A DNA stretch of 64,000 nucleotides from Ophiobolus disseminans (taxonomy: Eukaryota > Ascomycota > Dothideomycetes > Pleosporales > Phaeosphaeriaceae): contig MU006223.1 in the NCBI GenBank assembly GCA_010093685.1, positions 1,156,495 through 1,220,494 on the forward strand. Direction: 5' to 3'. The notes under the pieces were generated by a model that was not told the origin of the DNA, made no database searches, and saw only the letters and a program-made list of their open reading frames with translations. Positions 21,427 to 32,811 of the stretch are shown here, piece by piece. How positions within the stretch are numbered: the first letter of the stretch is position 1; every line of letters starts with the position of its first letter. The translations under genes were made by a program, and so were the position numbers.

Positions 21427-23575
21427 TGCTGCAAGATGGTAATCGACTGTTGTGTGTAAAAATGAAGAAAGACTTTCACAACCGAAAAATCGGAGACGGT
21501 GTGTCTATTTACCTTTTCATTTCATTGTCCACACCTTACCTCACTGTAGTCATTGCTAATGGGTTTGAGATCATCCCAAGCTATCCTCTTTGTTATGCGG
21601 CATCCCTAGTTCAACAAGTCAAATAAGCCATTTGAGATTCTTCATAAGCGAGATTCCCCCCCTACGAAATGACATTTCGTGCCAAGCTGGCTTCGAACTC
21701 GGTTGTGTAAGCATCGGATAATCCGTGTGGCTGAAGTTTTACCAAGCTCCGCTAATTAGTGGCATTTCTTGCTCGAAACGGCTAACTTAGGGAGTCCGTT
21801 CAGCTGGATGGTCCTACCACCTCCTTCCACAGCGCCTCTAATCGGCGCTCAAGTCATGTCTCTACATGTCGCGTCATGTTACCGATGCCTAGATCGGGAA
21901 GACTATACAATTTCATATCCGATTCCTTGATCTGGCTTTGGGGCCACAACTTCCAACTCTGTCCACGAGGCTCACGCTATTGGCACTACTAGACACGAGT
22001 TCCTGAGGCTTTCACATACTTCTAGAGAACTGCCGCAACACGACGCTCGTGCTCAGGTGGGCGTCGCTGGGCATTAGATGGCGTCCCCAGTATCTGTTTT
22101 TGGTAATCTTCTAGAAGAAAAGGCGGTCCCGCGAAGGAGTTCATCCCTGCATGAGCAGTCACTAATCATGCAAGCGAAGGTGACCCGACCGCTGACAAAC
22201 TCTCCGATTTCGACGCTAAAGACCAGGACTCCATACGATTGGACGTCTAATTTGGTACAATTGTTCAATTGTACTGCTGCGATGACTTCATCGCAAACTC
22301 GTGTGGAATCAGTATTTCTCACTGTAGGGACAGCCGAACCGACTCGCACGGACCACGGCGGAAGTTTGGCAAGAGCTGAGTAACCTCCCATGGTCTTGAC
22401 TACATCTCGTGTTAAGGTAGCTAATATTAGAGGATGTGGGATGTATGATTCGTTCACACGTTCTTCGCGGCCGTTGCAGGCCGCTAATATCTTTGTCCAA
22501 GACTCGAAACACGAATAGGGTGCGATGTCGCGGCAATCGTCTCCCACCATAGAGAGAGTGACGACTCGGCACCTGTGCCGAATTTGGACCAAGGTGAATG
22601 AGATGTGTCTAAGCTCGCGATGGGCGGAACCAGCTAGGAGTCGCTAGCTGCTGCGAATACAAGCCGCGTCGAAGCTTCGGTGAAGTTCGTTTTGTGCTCG
22701 CATCTTTGGCATGCTTACATCAAAGAAGACAAATGCATGTTCTTTCCATTATCGACACCTAACCAGAACGAACTAGAACATGGCTTGGCGAGGTATATCA
22801 CGAAGGACTGTAAACATATCACTGCCTTTGCAGGCATCAGAAAGTACTGCACCACATAGGATGAATACCCTGACGGACATCACCAATTGAAAACACGCTC
22901 GACCTAATCTGGTCTTCACACCCTACACCGGTCGTCGTGCATGCGGCTCAAATTAAGCATCTGACGACAGCATACTCACAGCATCCCGCTGCATCTGTGC
23001 GCCCGGATCCTGGACAGCAAAACGTGGGCCCAACGCCACATGTCTAAAAAAGGTCCTGTCCGCACACACTGACCCAAGTTCCCGGTCTCCTCGTGGCCTT
23101 ACGCTCTCCAAACTCCCGGATACCGTCACGTTCTCAAGTATCATTCGTCCTTGTACCGATCTTGAGGGTGCTTGCACCTCCGCCTTAGAAGAAGCTCTAC
23201 GCTCTGACCTCCCACCTTGCGCGGACCAAGCCACGTGCCACGATTATGTGACACTGGACCAGCTTAGGACATCGATGAATTGCTCGGTTCAGGCTCCACT
23301 CGATCTATTATCGACAGCCGTTGATCTTTCACCCTACGCATCGGAGCTTGACGATCGGGGGCCGAGGAGAGTTGTCTTCGAGGATATAAAGTTCTGGCAT
23401 GATCAGCCCGAATACTCATCTGCATCTTCAACAACCAACTAGCTCTCCTCTCCTAGCTCTTTCTAACCACATCTTGGATCTCCGGACAGTCAGCAACAAC
23501 AACGTCATCATCAACTTCAGAACATTACCTCTTGTTTGAAGTAAGCATCACCGCCGCCTCTTGCTCATACAGTGT
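21427..23575. other. Long gene-poor stretch
   Basis: About 2.1 kb without a supportable gene. Minus-strand frames at 22074-22592 and 22953-23234 start at non-ATG codons and show no known motif. A perfect 17-bp palindrome (8-bp arms, 1-nt centre) sits at 21664-21680. The right end is the CT-rich leader of the next gene. Confidence 0.4.
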
Positions 23576-24082
23576 ATGAGTAGTCACCCGCCCGAGACGT
23601 CCAACCCATCAAACACCTCAAAGCCTACTAGTACCCGCGCTGTCCCGGAAACCACTCAACCCACCACCTCTTCTGACGCTCCACCAAGCCCTGCGAAATT
23701 TCCTCAACCTACTGCCGAATCACTAGTTTCTAGCGCAAGTTCGAATCCTGTGATACTTGTCACCGGCTCGCCTTCCACACACATTCCGACACCAGAGCTT
23801 GTTCGACAAAGTCGCTTTAGAAGCCACTCATCTTCGCAGTCACTAGAGAGTCAACATTCCTCGACACCAAACGCGCCACCTCGTTCAAGGTCTCAATCCC
23901 AAGACATCCCCACATCCACCATGTCTTCTTCCTCATCCTCCCCTGCAAACACCTCGACCGCGGGAGCTACTTCCGGATCCAGCAACCCATCTTACCAGCT
24001 CCCCTATGCGCCGTTTCCTTACCCGATGCCGGCGAATGCGCGCGGCTCAGGCCAGCAGCAGGGCAGCGGCCAGGGCAAATAG
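23576..24082 (+). CDS. Disordered Ser/Thr/Pro-rich hypothetical protein
   Basis: An ATG at 23576 opens 168 codons of low-complexity sequence dominated by Ser, Thr and Pro, with a poly-Ser run (STMSSSSSSPANTSTAG) and a tail of LPYAPFPYPMPANARGSG then Gln/Gly. There is no signal peptide, membrane segment or known domain. The frame is preceded by a CT-rich leader typical of fungal transcripts, which supports expression. The high disorder prevents assignment, and a chance frame in biased sequence cannot be fully excluded. Confidence 0.5.
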   Translation: MSSHPPETSNPSNTSKPTSTRAVPETTQPTTSSDAPPSPAKFPQPTAESLVSSASSNPVILVTGSPSTHIPTPELVRQSRFRSHSSSQSLESQHSSTPNAPPRSRSQSQDIPTSTMSSSSSSPANTSTAGATSGSSNPSYQLPYAPFPYPMPANARGSGQQQGSGQGK

Positions 24083-25107
24083 TTGTCCAGCATGTTATTT
24101 GTCATGCATCGCACGGAACGCGAGAACGAAGACACCATCCGCGGCGCGATGAAATGGTACGACATACAATGACTCTCCTACTGGTTCCGAAACTGGTTTT
24201 CTCAACACCTGGTTATCAAGATTTCCTTACTTGTCAAGACACCATTGTATGGTATAGATGCATCGCATTTTGCTGGCGTTGAAAATACCCTTTCCCTTCA
24301 CTTTCTCTATCTCTTCTCCTGGGCATTGGCGGTGTCTTGCTTTTGGGTTTGCTTTTTTGGTTGCGCATCTGTTTTCAGTACTGCATTGTCGATCGCTTCG
24401 AGTTTTGTTTTTTTTCGCATTTACACGGTTGGGGTTGCATTTGCATGGTAGGGTCATGAGTCTCCTCTTAGATATGGGTTTGGTGCCCGGGTCGGCGTTC
24501 GGTTTTTGATTTGCACATGTATTCGCTCATCACAGAAAACTTCGCTTGTCTAGTCGGTAAATTCCCATGCTGGTCGACTGGCCATCGGGCAGTATGGATC
24601 ACGGCTCGACTCGAAGTACCTAGAAATCTAAGTCATTCATTTTTCGCTTACATGCCCACTGCATCCTTCTTGTGCTTGTTTGCATCGTCCAAGGTGCAGA
24701 CCACGGCGTTTGTGGCTTTCCTTGACGGCAGTTATTTTTAGCACACCGCTCTCTAACCCGTATTCCGTGCAAGACTCGGATATTGCAGGAGCTAGTATCG
24801 AGGGGCGGTGAACGAGGGAGTGGATAAAAACTTTGGACACTGTTGACCAGATACTTGGATTGATGAGGGTGAGAACACAGGTTCGACCTCGGGATGCTGC
24901 TGTGGGGCGGGCTAACCAAGCAGCGGCTTGGCAACGGAGACGCAGGAGCCGGTGCCGTCATCGTCCACTGGACATGTTTTCAGGCATCACACGTCCACGC
25001 GACACCAACACGCGCTGCAATAGTCGATCCTCAACGTTGCTGCATCCAAGGCCTCGGCACTGACAGGCCATTCCCTCGAGGACAACCCCACCTTCCTCAT
25101 AGCCGCC
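24083..25107. other. Intergenic, no gene seen
   Basis: Contains the 3' region of the disordered protein gene and the promoter of the Atg27 gene. A T-rich frame near 24245-24451 looks like chance hydrophobic coding. Confidence 0.4.
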
Positions 25108-26216
25108 ATGGCACCCTCACGATCACGGACGGCGCTTCTCTCCACGCTTGCCGTAGCATCGCTCCTTCCCTCGGCATCGTGGGCATTTGACTGCAAGGAT
25201 GTCGGCGCAGACAGCGTGCACTTCAACTTGGGCAAGCTGGCGGGACCGCACGTGGTGCACTGGGTGGACGAAGACATTGGACGCGAACTGCAGTGGAAGT
25301 ACAACTTCACCATCGACATCTGCGACAAGTTGAAGTGGCACAAGGGCGGGAGTCTGGCAACCGAGTGTCATCATGGCACAAGAGTCTGCGGCCTTCGAGA
25401 AGACATCAACCTGGCAACAGGCGGCAACTCGACCGTCACGCCAATAGACATTGCCGGAACCTATGCCTCGCAAAATGGCCGCAGCATCGACGCCAAGTTC
25501 GAGCTTCTCCGAAACTCCAAATCCAATGCCGACGGCGGCCGCGAGGGCGTGCGAGCGACCCTCAACGGTGGACGCTTCCCCTTCGACGACCAAAAAAAGG
25601 GCATCAACCAGCGCGCCATCATCGAGTTTGTGTGCGACAAGGAGCGCGACGGCCTTGAAGGCGACGAGAAAGAGGGCGGCGATCTCGAAGACGACAAGGA
25701 CAGCGACAAGGAAAAGGAAAAGGACGGCGACGACAAGAAGGAGGGAAAGCTGCGGCGCCGGGAAGACGGCGGAAAGGGCAAGTGCGAGGACAACGACCAC
25801 AGCTTGCGCTTCTGCGGGTACCAGAGGGAGGACGAGGGCAAGGACCACGAGGTGGGCACGCTGAGGCTCGAGTGGCGGACAAAGTATGCCTGCGAGGACG
25901 CGCCGCCGGTCGACGGCGGGAGCCACTGGGGCTTCTTTGGCTGGTTCTTCATTATGTAAGTCCTGACTTTGCACTCTCACCCCCTGTCAGGAATGAACGA
26001 CCATGCTAACAATGCCACAGCCTCTTCCTCGCCATCGCCGCTTACCTCATCTTCGGCTCCTGGCTCAACTACAACCGCTACGGCGCTCGCGGCTGGGACC
26101 TGCTTCCCCACGGCGACACCATCCGCGACATCCCCTACATTGCAAAGGATTTTGCCCGCAAGGTCGCCGGGACGGTACAAGGTGGTGGCAGTCGAGGTGG
26201 CTACGCGGCCGTATAA
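25108..26216 (+). CDS. ATG27: Autophagy-related membrane protein Atg27
   Basis: Exons are 25108..25955 and 26021..26216 (65-nt intron, GTAAGT ... GCTAAC ... CACAG), giving 347 aa. Layout: signal peptide (1-26), a lumenal cysteine-containing MRH-like domain (FDCKDVGADSVHFNLGKLAG ... ; CHHGTRVCGL; IEFVCDK), a long charged insert of about 50 residues rich in Asp/Glu/Lys (about 179-227), a resumed lumenal segment (CEDNDHSLRFCGYQ; LRLEWRTKYAC), one transmembrane helix rebuilt across the splice (about 274-297), and a short cytosolic tail. Atg27 cycles between Golgi, endosome/vacuole and Atg9 vesicles. The C-terminal YAAV fits the tyrosine sorting signal known for yeast Atg27 (YSAV). Confidence 0.92.
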
Positions 26217-26688
26217 GATGCGGGATGTTGAGAGAGTCTGGTTACAAGCGCGCTATTGAGAAGACCATCATTGTTGGCGTTGTTACTTTCGTTGGGGTTG
26301 GTGAGCGCTGTTCTGTCACCTAGATCTGCGCTATGCGGCCTGCCGTTCTTAGAGGAGCATAGCATGTATTATTCTTATCTCTTATGTCACGGTTTGTCAT
26401 CTCGGTCGCTGATTGTGCCCAAAGCATACATCCAGCGGCTCATGTGTTTGTTTGAGAAGTCCTATAGCAACATATACCTCATGGCACTTGGGGACTATAG
26501 CAAGATTTCAATAACAGACCCCGAAAACAGCGCGTTACAAAGGCATATGAAAGAGGGCTTGTCTCTCCACGCATGTGTCACTTTGGCTGTGTGATAGTGT
26601 CGATCTAGGCGGCGTGGGAATCGGTAGAATTTCAACACATCTAGTACATGCACAATGTGCTCCATGGTTTCATGCACAGCATAACAAC
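26217..26688. other. Intergenic, no gene seen
   Basis: Holds the Atg27 3' region and the promoter of the next gene. No feature is supported. Confidence 0.4.
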
Positions 26689-28250
26689 ATGTCTGAAAGT
26701 GCGAGCGTGAACACGAAACACAGCCAGATGGAGGTGGTAGCTGCGCTTGCCCCACATTGCACGATTACGGATGCCTGCAGCATCCCTGACCCTTACTTCA
26801 ACATAGTCATTAGGCTTCTGAGCGACGCATGGTGTCTCCTTCACAACCGCCTCTATACTGTGGTAACTGCTGCTGGACTCAAACTTTTTAGTACCTCAAT
26901 GAAGCAAATGCTATGGGCACTTGACGCCCAGCAGCGCAGACAAGTTCTGGGGCTATACAAGGAGGCCAAAGAGTAAGCTGAACTTCACAAATATCAGGAC
27001 TGACTCTCTAATGCAGACAACAGATTGGCCGTGTTTGTTCAAGAACTGGAAATAAAGTGCATGAGCATCCTCACTCTATATTTTGTACGCACTGACCGTT
27101 GCAGGATAAAAACCAGTGAACTCAAGGAGCATCAACTCAGAGTCGACCTAGAAAGTCGTTCCAAGTCTTCTGTGTCGGCTTATGTTCGTTCCAAACTGGA
27201 AGATCTCCGCGACGGAGAGATGAGCCTGAATCGCAAGTTGAAGCAAACAACTGTAGAAACGGGGGAGCTGCGAAAGCTACTAACGCAGCGAGAAGAGTAT
27301 GCCATCGCACCTAAACAACGCCACATTACTGACCGTATAGACCACTGCAAAAACTGGCGAAGCAATGCGCTTCCATAGTGGGCCTTTCTTTCGCCATAAC
27401 TGTTCTCACACGCCTGCCTCGCGAGCTGCGAGATAACATATACGACTACCTCTGGGACTCTAAAAGTGTCGACCACGTCGAAGAATGGATTTCAGCATCC
27501 CACGAGGTCGGCCGCAAGGCAAGCAGTCTGCATCACTGGGATCCATTAGCCCCTTCTTTCGCGGATGCTACTTACATCGGAGAACTCTTTGCGCAAGAAG
27601 TAGTAACGTGGTTCTTCCGCATGATCAAGAAACCAGAAGTCGATTATCGCGCGGTGCAGGCGTACCTCGAAATGGATACATTCGGCTCCATGACATTTCG
27701 TCCCCGCGACGTTATACGCCGTCTCACCATCAAGGTCGATTGGGAGTTCTCGTCCCAGCGCGGCGTTGCATATGGCGATTTGCAGAAAAACTTAGAAAGC
27801 GTTCTGAGCCTCCCAGTCCGGGATGACTTTGTTGTCGAAATATTCATCGCGTTGGTCTTGTTTCCTGTCGTTGAACTGTTTCATGTCCTCGAAGTCATCA
27901 GGCCTATTTATCGAGGGTTGGTAGACAAGGGCATGCGTGTGGATGTTTTGGGTGACCGCTTCTTCGCCGCGAAGTGGAGAGATCGCGCGGACAAAAAGGC
28001 TGCACCGAAACGCACGCCGCGGGAAATGGCGGGGCTGCTCAATGATTACTTCGACGTGACGACGCCAGAGGAGTGGTTGCTATTGAAGGAGACAGAGATC
28101 AATCAGTTTTCACATCAGCGCCGGAAGATGAAGTGTCTACAGGTTTGTGGTATCGTATTGTGCGGGGAATTGTCGTGCTAACCGTAGTTCCAGATGCTTG
28201 ACAAAATGCGAAATGACATGCAGACTTCCGATAATAGCTCAGAGCAATAG
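26689..28250 (+). CDS. Coiled-coil protein with F-box-like segment, five exons
   Basis: Proposed exons are 26689..26972, 27024..27056, 27105..27296, 27341..28142 and 28194..28250, giving 455 aa. Introns are 51, 48, 44 and 51 nt, all phase-consistent and with usual acceptors. Exons 2-3 encode a charged heptad-like coiled coil (LAVFVQELEIKIKTSELKEH ... EDLRDGEMSLNRKLKQ), continuing into exon 4 with LQKLAKQCASIVG. Then comes LTRLPRELRDNIYDYLWD (about 192-209), the start of an F-box-like helix seen in many Pleosporales/Capnodiales proteins of unknown role. No WD or LRR repeats follow. The first exon (26689-26972) is the least certain, and the gene could start later. It may be an orphan F-box-type adaptor. 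Confidence 0.65.
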
Positions 28251-29141
28251 CGTCGTCCAAGAAATTGCAATAAAACCCCATATCATGTTCTGTTTGAGAC
28301 GATCGGCGTCTGCTTTTCCTGTAGTACTAAGGGTTGTCGCTCTATTACTCGCGTCTCAAGTTTAATTTGTAAGAAGGTATGAAGCCAAGTCAGCTTTCTG
28401 AAGAAGACTACCTATGCAAAAGCACCTGAACCTCGGTATACTATTTGCCTCAATAACACGTACGGTCTTCGTCACAAACCTTCACTTCCCCCAATACTAT
28501 GTATGTAACAAGCAAGAATATTGAGCTGTGTCCTCCTTCCCCATCATATCGAAACCCAAGAACCTTTCTACCCAATGTAGCAACCCTGATTCTATACTGT
28601 TTATAGGAACGAAAGTGAGGTTATTATGAACATGATGGCTATCTTCTATGCCTCTTTAAGAACCACTACGCGTGCCTTTCATGTACTCCCAGCGCGGTGA
28701 TCTTCAAGAACTTACGCATCACTACCGTATGTAACATATGATGCAGATAGTGCTCTGAGTAGTACCACGTACGTGGTCTCAAAACAAGTCATGAGGACCT
28801 CATATTATATCTAAACTATAGCGTTCTCCCCGAGATACCACATAACCCGTGCAAACATTGTTTACCATCTGCGATACACATAGCTAACGCTATACAGTGA
28901 TCCGAGCTCAGGTTTTCTTCACGATGAACAACCACCATGGAAGCGTGCAACAGGATTGTAGAAGCTTCCGTGTTGCCTCGAACTGTCTTAATTTGCACGT
29001 ATAATATAGATGTGGGTTGATACATAGTCACCACGGATATTAAACAATGAACGTGATTAAAGTGGTGTTTGTACATTGAATTCTACACGAGACTAGTCCT
29101 CAGTAGTATCTCAAAAGCGGTCCTTCTCCTCTGCCACCCAT
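28251..29141. other. Convergent intergenic region with polyadenylation-like signal
   Basis: AATAAA at 28269-28274 lies just past the F-box-like gene stop. The rest is AT-rich and shows no coding region. Confidence 0.4.
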
Positions 29142-32100
29142 TCAATTATTTCTCTTACTTTTCTCCTTTTTCGGCGTCCCGCTTTGTTTCTGCTTCTTCT
29201 TGCTTCCTCCACCACCAGTTTCATCACCACTAGTCTTCTTCCCGTTTTTGTTGATGGTTCCATCACCACCCTCATCTGCAGCAGTCGTGTCGTCCTCCTT
29301 CTCTTTGACAAGCAACTCATTCAACGCCTCATTGAACTTCTCCAGCTCGATTATCTCGCCAATCTTGACGCGCATATAGTCAAACGCAATAGCGACCTTC
29401 ATGTCGCGATTGCGAATCTTAATAACGCGTTCATTTTCGTGAAGAGTGGAGGAGGTGTGATGTTGTAGAGATGGGACTTTGGATTTCGCGGCGGATGCAG
29501 CGGTGGGATGCATGTCCATGTTATCTGCGTTCTCGAGCGTAGGGTCAAGTTCCATATCGTCTTCGGCGTTGTTGGCTTCTTGGGCTGTGCTACCAGGGTC
29601 AAGAAGCGGATCTTCTTGCTCGCCGTCCGTGACAGTCTGCAGGACCGGGATCTTTTGGTAGCGTTGGCTAAAATGTGTGAGGACGACGGCTTTGGCGTCC
29701 ATTTGAGCACCAATGCCAAGTGCTTCGGAAGTGGTAGAATGTTTCTTTGCTTTCGCATCACCTTGCAATTCGTCGTCAAAGGTGGCTTCGTGCACGAGCA
29801 CAGTACTGTCTCGTCCAATCCTGGCAAAATGCTGGCTTGGTCTGCAGTCTCCAGAGTAGCTGACTTTGAGAGGCTTGACGCTTGGGGGGTCGGATGGTGA
29901 GCGGGGGAAGGTGATGGACACAGCCATTGAACCGTGACAATGAGCAACTCGGGCAGACTGAATATCTGTGAAGCCAAATAGCTGCTCATATTGCTTTCTT
30001 TGGATCAAAGTGTTGTCACTTCCTTTGACGTTGAAAGAGTTCAGAACGTTGAGTGTAGAGCTCTTCCCATACTCATTTGGCAAGATTTCGAGGGGGACAA
30101 TGCGACTGTAGCCGAAGTCCTCCACCGACGAATATTCGTACAGCCACTGCAGCATCCCGCTATGTGATATAATCGAAAGACCATAATCGCCACGTTTAGA
30201 GCACAACGTGGAAGCGTCCAGAACTTCTGAGTTTCTGATGCCGCCATGAACTATGTTGTACCATGCACGAAGTACACCAGCGGTTCCCAGGTGATGGTCG
30301 GCGTGCAGATGGCTGATCCAGATCAAGCGAAGATTCTTGATAACGTCGTGTAATTCTTGTGGAGGGAACACTCTCGATAGCTGTCCAAGAGTGTTCTCAC
30401 CGCAGTCTAGGAGATAGTTGCCCACACCCGACACCCTTACAAGGGTGGCTGACACGTTTCGATACTTGGACGGTAAAGCTGAGCCAGTTCCGAGGGTGAT
30501 GACTTCGGTATCAGGTCGTGCAAGCAGCTGTCCCCACGTGCGCATGGTCGCTTCATTGTCTTTGACCACCCGTTGCGCCTCCTCGGCTAGTCGTAAAACC
30601 ACCGCGTCAGTGTCCTTCTTGACAATGTCACTATCGAAAAGGCTGGATTTGCTGCCCTCTTTCATCACAAATTTCGGCATGAGAACGAAGGTCAGTCCTC
30701 GGTCTGCAGCAATGGCCTCTTTTGACAGAATAGAAATTTGGCTCTGAGCATCAGCTAAGATCCTGTCCTGGGGAATGCTGCTGTTGTCATACACAGGCAC
30801 CGAGTACCTGGATGGATCAATCTGACTCAATCTTGTCGCCTGTCCTGCTACCGAGTCATATGTGATACGGTTCGGCGCAACGTCGGTGGATGACACGACA
30901 TGTTGGACGTCGTCGAGCTTATCCATAAACTCGTTCAGTCTTTGACACCCCGCTACGCCAGGACCAAGCACCCAGATGATTGCATTGACGCCAGTCATGA
31001 CTTGCGGAGAGGTCAGCTCTTCACGCTGAAGTGTCGCTTCGAGATACTCCAACGAGGGGATGTCGATAATAGCCACGCCTTGACCGGGTCGGTCTGCGCC
31101 CAGGACCTGATCTGACTTTATCCACTCACCGGCCTGGTTTTGCACCGATTGGCCCGCAACTAGCTTCCCAAAGTCAGGTCCCTGTTTGACGCCGAGTGCT
31201 TTTGCACGGGCGGCATCAAATGTACCGCGAGCCGCACGTGTTCGCACTATGTAGGAAATACATTCTGGCGCAGGCTTCGTGGGCGGCAGTGCCAGGATGT
31301 TAGCTCCTGGCCACGGCGTCCGCGTGAAGACTTTGATATTTGGAAGTGGTTCAGAGCCACCAGGCTTTGGGCCAGTGTAGGGCTCATAGCCGTGAGTGTC
31401 TGGGTTGCGGACGAAGATGGCAGCCGGCATCTGCACCTCAGATATGTCTCGCTCCACGAGGGTGTCGAACGTCCAGCTGGAGTCGAACATGAACTTGAGC
31501 GTGGCAGACCGTATGCGGTCGTAGCGTGCCTCCCTGTCTTCTGATGTCTCGTTCTCGGGCGCCTGGTGATCCTCAAAGGTATTCAGCCGCGCGTCGAAGG
31601 CCTCTCGGCGAGCTTGGAGGTCAGCCTCGGTTTGTGGATCTGGTTGGTGGTCTATAGGAGAGACGGATAGCGCCCATACGTTGATATAGGCATCCTGCCA
31701 AGTCGGCGGTATGTTACCCTCGCCGTCCTTCTCGACTGTCTTGTGCGTGTACTCGACGGCATTGATGGGGATGCCTTTCCGGAAGATGAACCTCCGGCAC
31801 GTGCCTAGTGTGTGCTTCAGGTTCGGCGGTCCATATATGTTGAAGTGTGGCTTCGGCGGGTCGGCTACGGTACGCCCCTTCTCGCGCGAGGCGCGCACCA
31901 GCTCCATGGACTGCTCAAAGGAGCTCGAGCTGGAATCGGCCAGGGTGAGCATCAACCCCACGAAGCCGCCCGTGTTCTTCCACTCGGCCTTGCCAGTCAG
32001 GAAGAAGTCCTGCGCCTTGAGCAGCTTGGCGCCCTGCTGCACTAACGCGCGCTGGGTGCCCTCTGCCTGGCTGCCAAAGACATAGTGCTTGGACGCCGTC

Positions 32101-32555
32101 CGCAGCACCAGCGTTGTGCCTGCCGTATCCGCCGTTGGCGTTGTGAGGATCTCGATACTCGACGACATGGTCGCCTGCTCGTCAGTCCGACGTTGCCGCC
32201 AGGCCCTGCGCCCGCTTTGCTCCGAGGCTGTCTGGTGATTCTGCAGAGGGTCTAGCAATGGGGGCCAATTGAGCTTCGGTGGGAGTGCACGTGTATTTGG
32301 TAGCGACTGTGGGGGTGCTGCGTGTTTCGAAGCAAGTGTTTTGGGATGCTCGAGAACAGATCTACGCGAGGAGCTGGTTGCAAAACTACGGCGAGTACTA
32401 GGACACGTGTGCCGTCTATATATGCATAGTGAGCTGAGTGTGGAGGTGAGATTCCGGGGAAGCACTGTCGCCGTAGCCTGTGGGCGCACTGCAAGGAAAG
32501 CGCAACTAGTCGTAGCAATCGTGCTGCGCCCGGTGGCGGTCAATGTGGTAGCCAA
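29142..32555 (-). CDS. TRZ1: Long-form tRNase Z (3' tRNA processing endonuclease)
   Basis: One open frame covers 29142-32555. The first in-frame ATG is at 32168, giving 1008 aa. Upstream of it the frame stays open for 129 codons from a TTG and reads as a mitochondrial-type leader. The N-terminal half is the degenerate exosite-bearing lactamase domain (IEILTTPTADTAGTTLVLRT). The C-terminal half has the catalytic motifs: SHLHADHHLGT near DNA 30285-30320 (HxHxDH), VLVHEATFDDEL near 29790 and VLTHFSQRY near 29670. The enzyme removes 3' trailers from pre-tRNAs in nucleus and mitochondria. The tail is Lys-rich (KKKQKQSGTPKKEKSK) and could be a nuclear signal. Two Glu/Asp-rich insertions lie in the last 150 residues. 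No intron is needed within the catalytic part. Confidence 0.95.
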   Translation of the reverse strand: MATTLTATGRSTIATTSCAFLAVRPQATATVLPRNLTSTLSSLCIYRRHTCPSTRRSFATSSSRRSVLEHPKTLASKHAAPPQSLPNTRALPPKLNWPPLLDPLQNHQTASEQSGRRAWRQRRTDEQATMSSSIEILTTPTADTAGTTLVLRTASKHYVFGSQAEGTQRALVQQGAKLLKAQDFFLTGKAEWKNTGGFVGLMLTLADSSSSSFEQSMELVRASREKGRTVADPPKPHFNIYGPPNLKHTLGTCRRFIFRKGIPINAVEYTHKTVEKDGEGNIPPTWQDAYINVWALSVSPIDHQPDPQTEADLQARREAFDARLNTFEDHQAPENETSEDREARYDRIRSATLKFMFDSSWTFDTLVERDISEVQMPAAIFVRNPDTHGYEPYTGPKPGGSEPLPNIKVFTRTPWPGANILALPPTKPAPECISYIVRTRAARGTFDAARAKALGVKQGPDFGKLVAGQSVQNQAGEWIKSDQVLGADRPGQGVAIIDIPSLEYLEATLQREELTSPQVMTGVNAIIWVLGPGVAGCQRLNEFMDKLDDVQHVVSSTDVAPNRITYDSVAGQATRLSQIDPSRYSVPVYDNSSIPQDRILADAQSQISILSKEAIAADRGLTFVLMPKFVMKEGSKSSLFDSDIVKKDTDAVVLRLAEEAQRVVKDNEATMRTWGQLLARPDTEVITLGTGSALPSKYRNVSATLVRVSGVGNYLLDCGENTLGQLSRVFPPQELHDVIKNLRLIWISHLHADHHLGTAGVLRAWYNIVHGGIRNSEVLDASTLCSKRGDYGLSIISHSGMLQWLYEYSSVEDFGYSRIVPLEILPNEYGKSSTLNVLNSFNVKGSDNTLIQRKQYEQLFGFTDIQSARVAHCHGSMAVSITFPRSPSDPPSVKPLKVSYSGDCRPSQHFARIGRDSTVLVHEATFDDELQGDAKAKKHSTTSEALGIGAQMDAKAVVLTHFSQRYQKIPVLQTVTDGEQEDPLLDPGSTAQEANNAEDDMELDPTLENADNMDMHPTAASAAKSKVPSLQHHTSSTLHENERVIKIRNRDMKVAIAFDYMRVKIGEIIELEKFNEALNELLVKEKEDDTTAADEGGDGTINKNGKKTSGDETGGGGSKKKQKQSGTPKKEKSKRNN

Positions 32556-32811
32556 TGCGACGGGCGACTGTACGAATGACGCGAGAGTGAGTTATATACA
32601 GTCATTCAAGTCTCAACGCGCACTCGGACTCATGAGTCGAAGTGACATGTCGAAGTGACATATCGATGTGGGCCGCCACTTTTTTCAATGCGTCAGCGGC
32701 CTCGGCAAAACGATGCCCCGCCAAAGTCTTGGCATTGATCATGTCTCAAATCGACATGAGATTTCATATATACTATTGATTGTCCCTCCCCAGCGAGGCC
32801 TCACTCGATTA

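Noticed and set aside
22074..22592. 172-codon minus-strand frame in the 21.4-23.6 kb gap
   Set aside because: Starts at TTG, internal ATGs give shorter pieces without any domain, and there are no splice signals linking to neighbours.
24245..24451. Hydrophobic 68-codon frame that looks like a membrane protein
   Set aside because: T-rich sequence gives Phe/Leu/Val by chance. No neighbouring exons or homologous pattern.
25123..25980. 285-codon hydrophobic frame antisense to Atg27
   Set aside because: It is the complement of the charged Asp/Glu/Lys insert, which forces Leu/Val codons. Atg27 on the other strand is certain.
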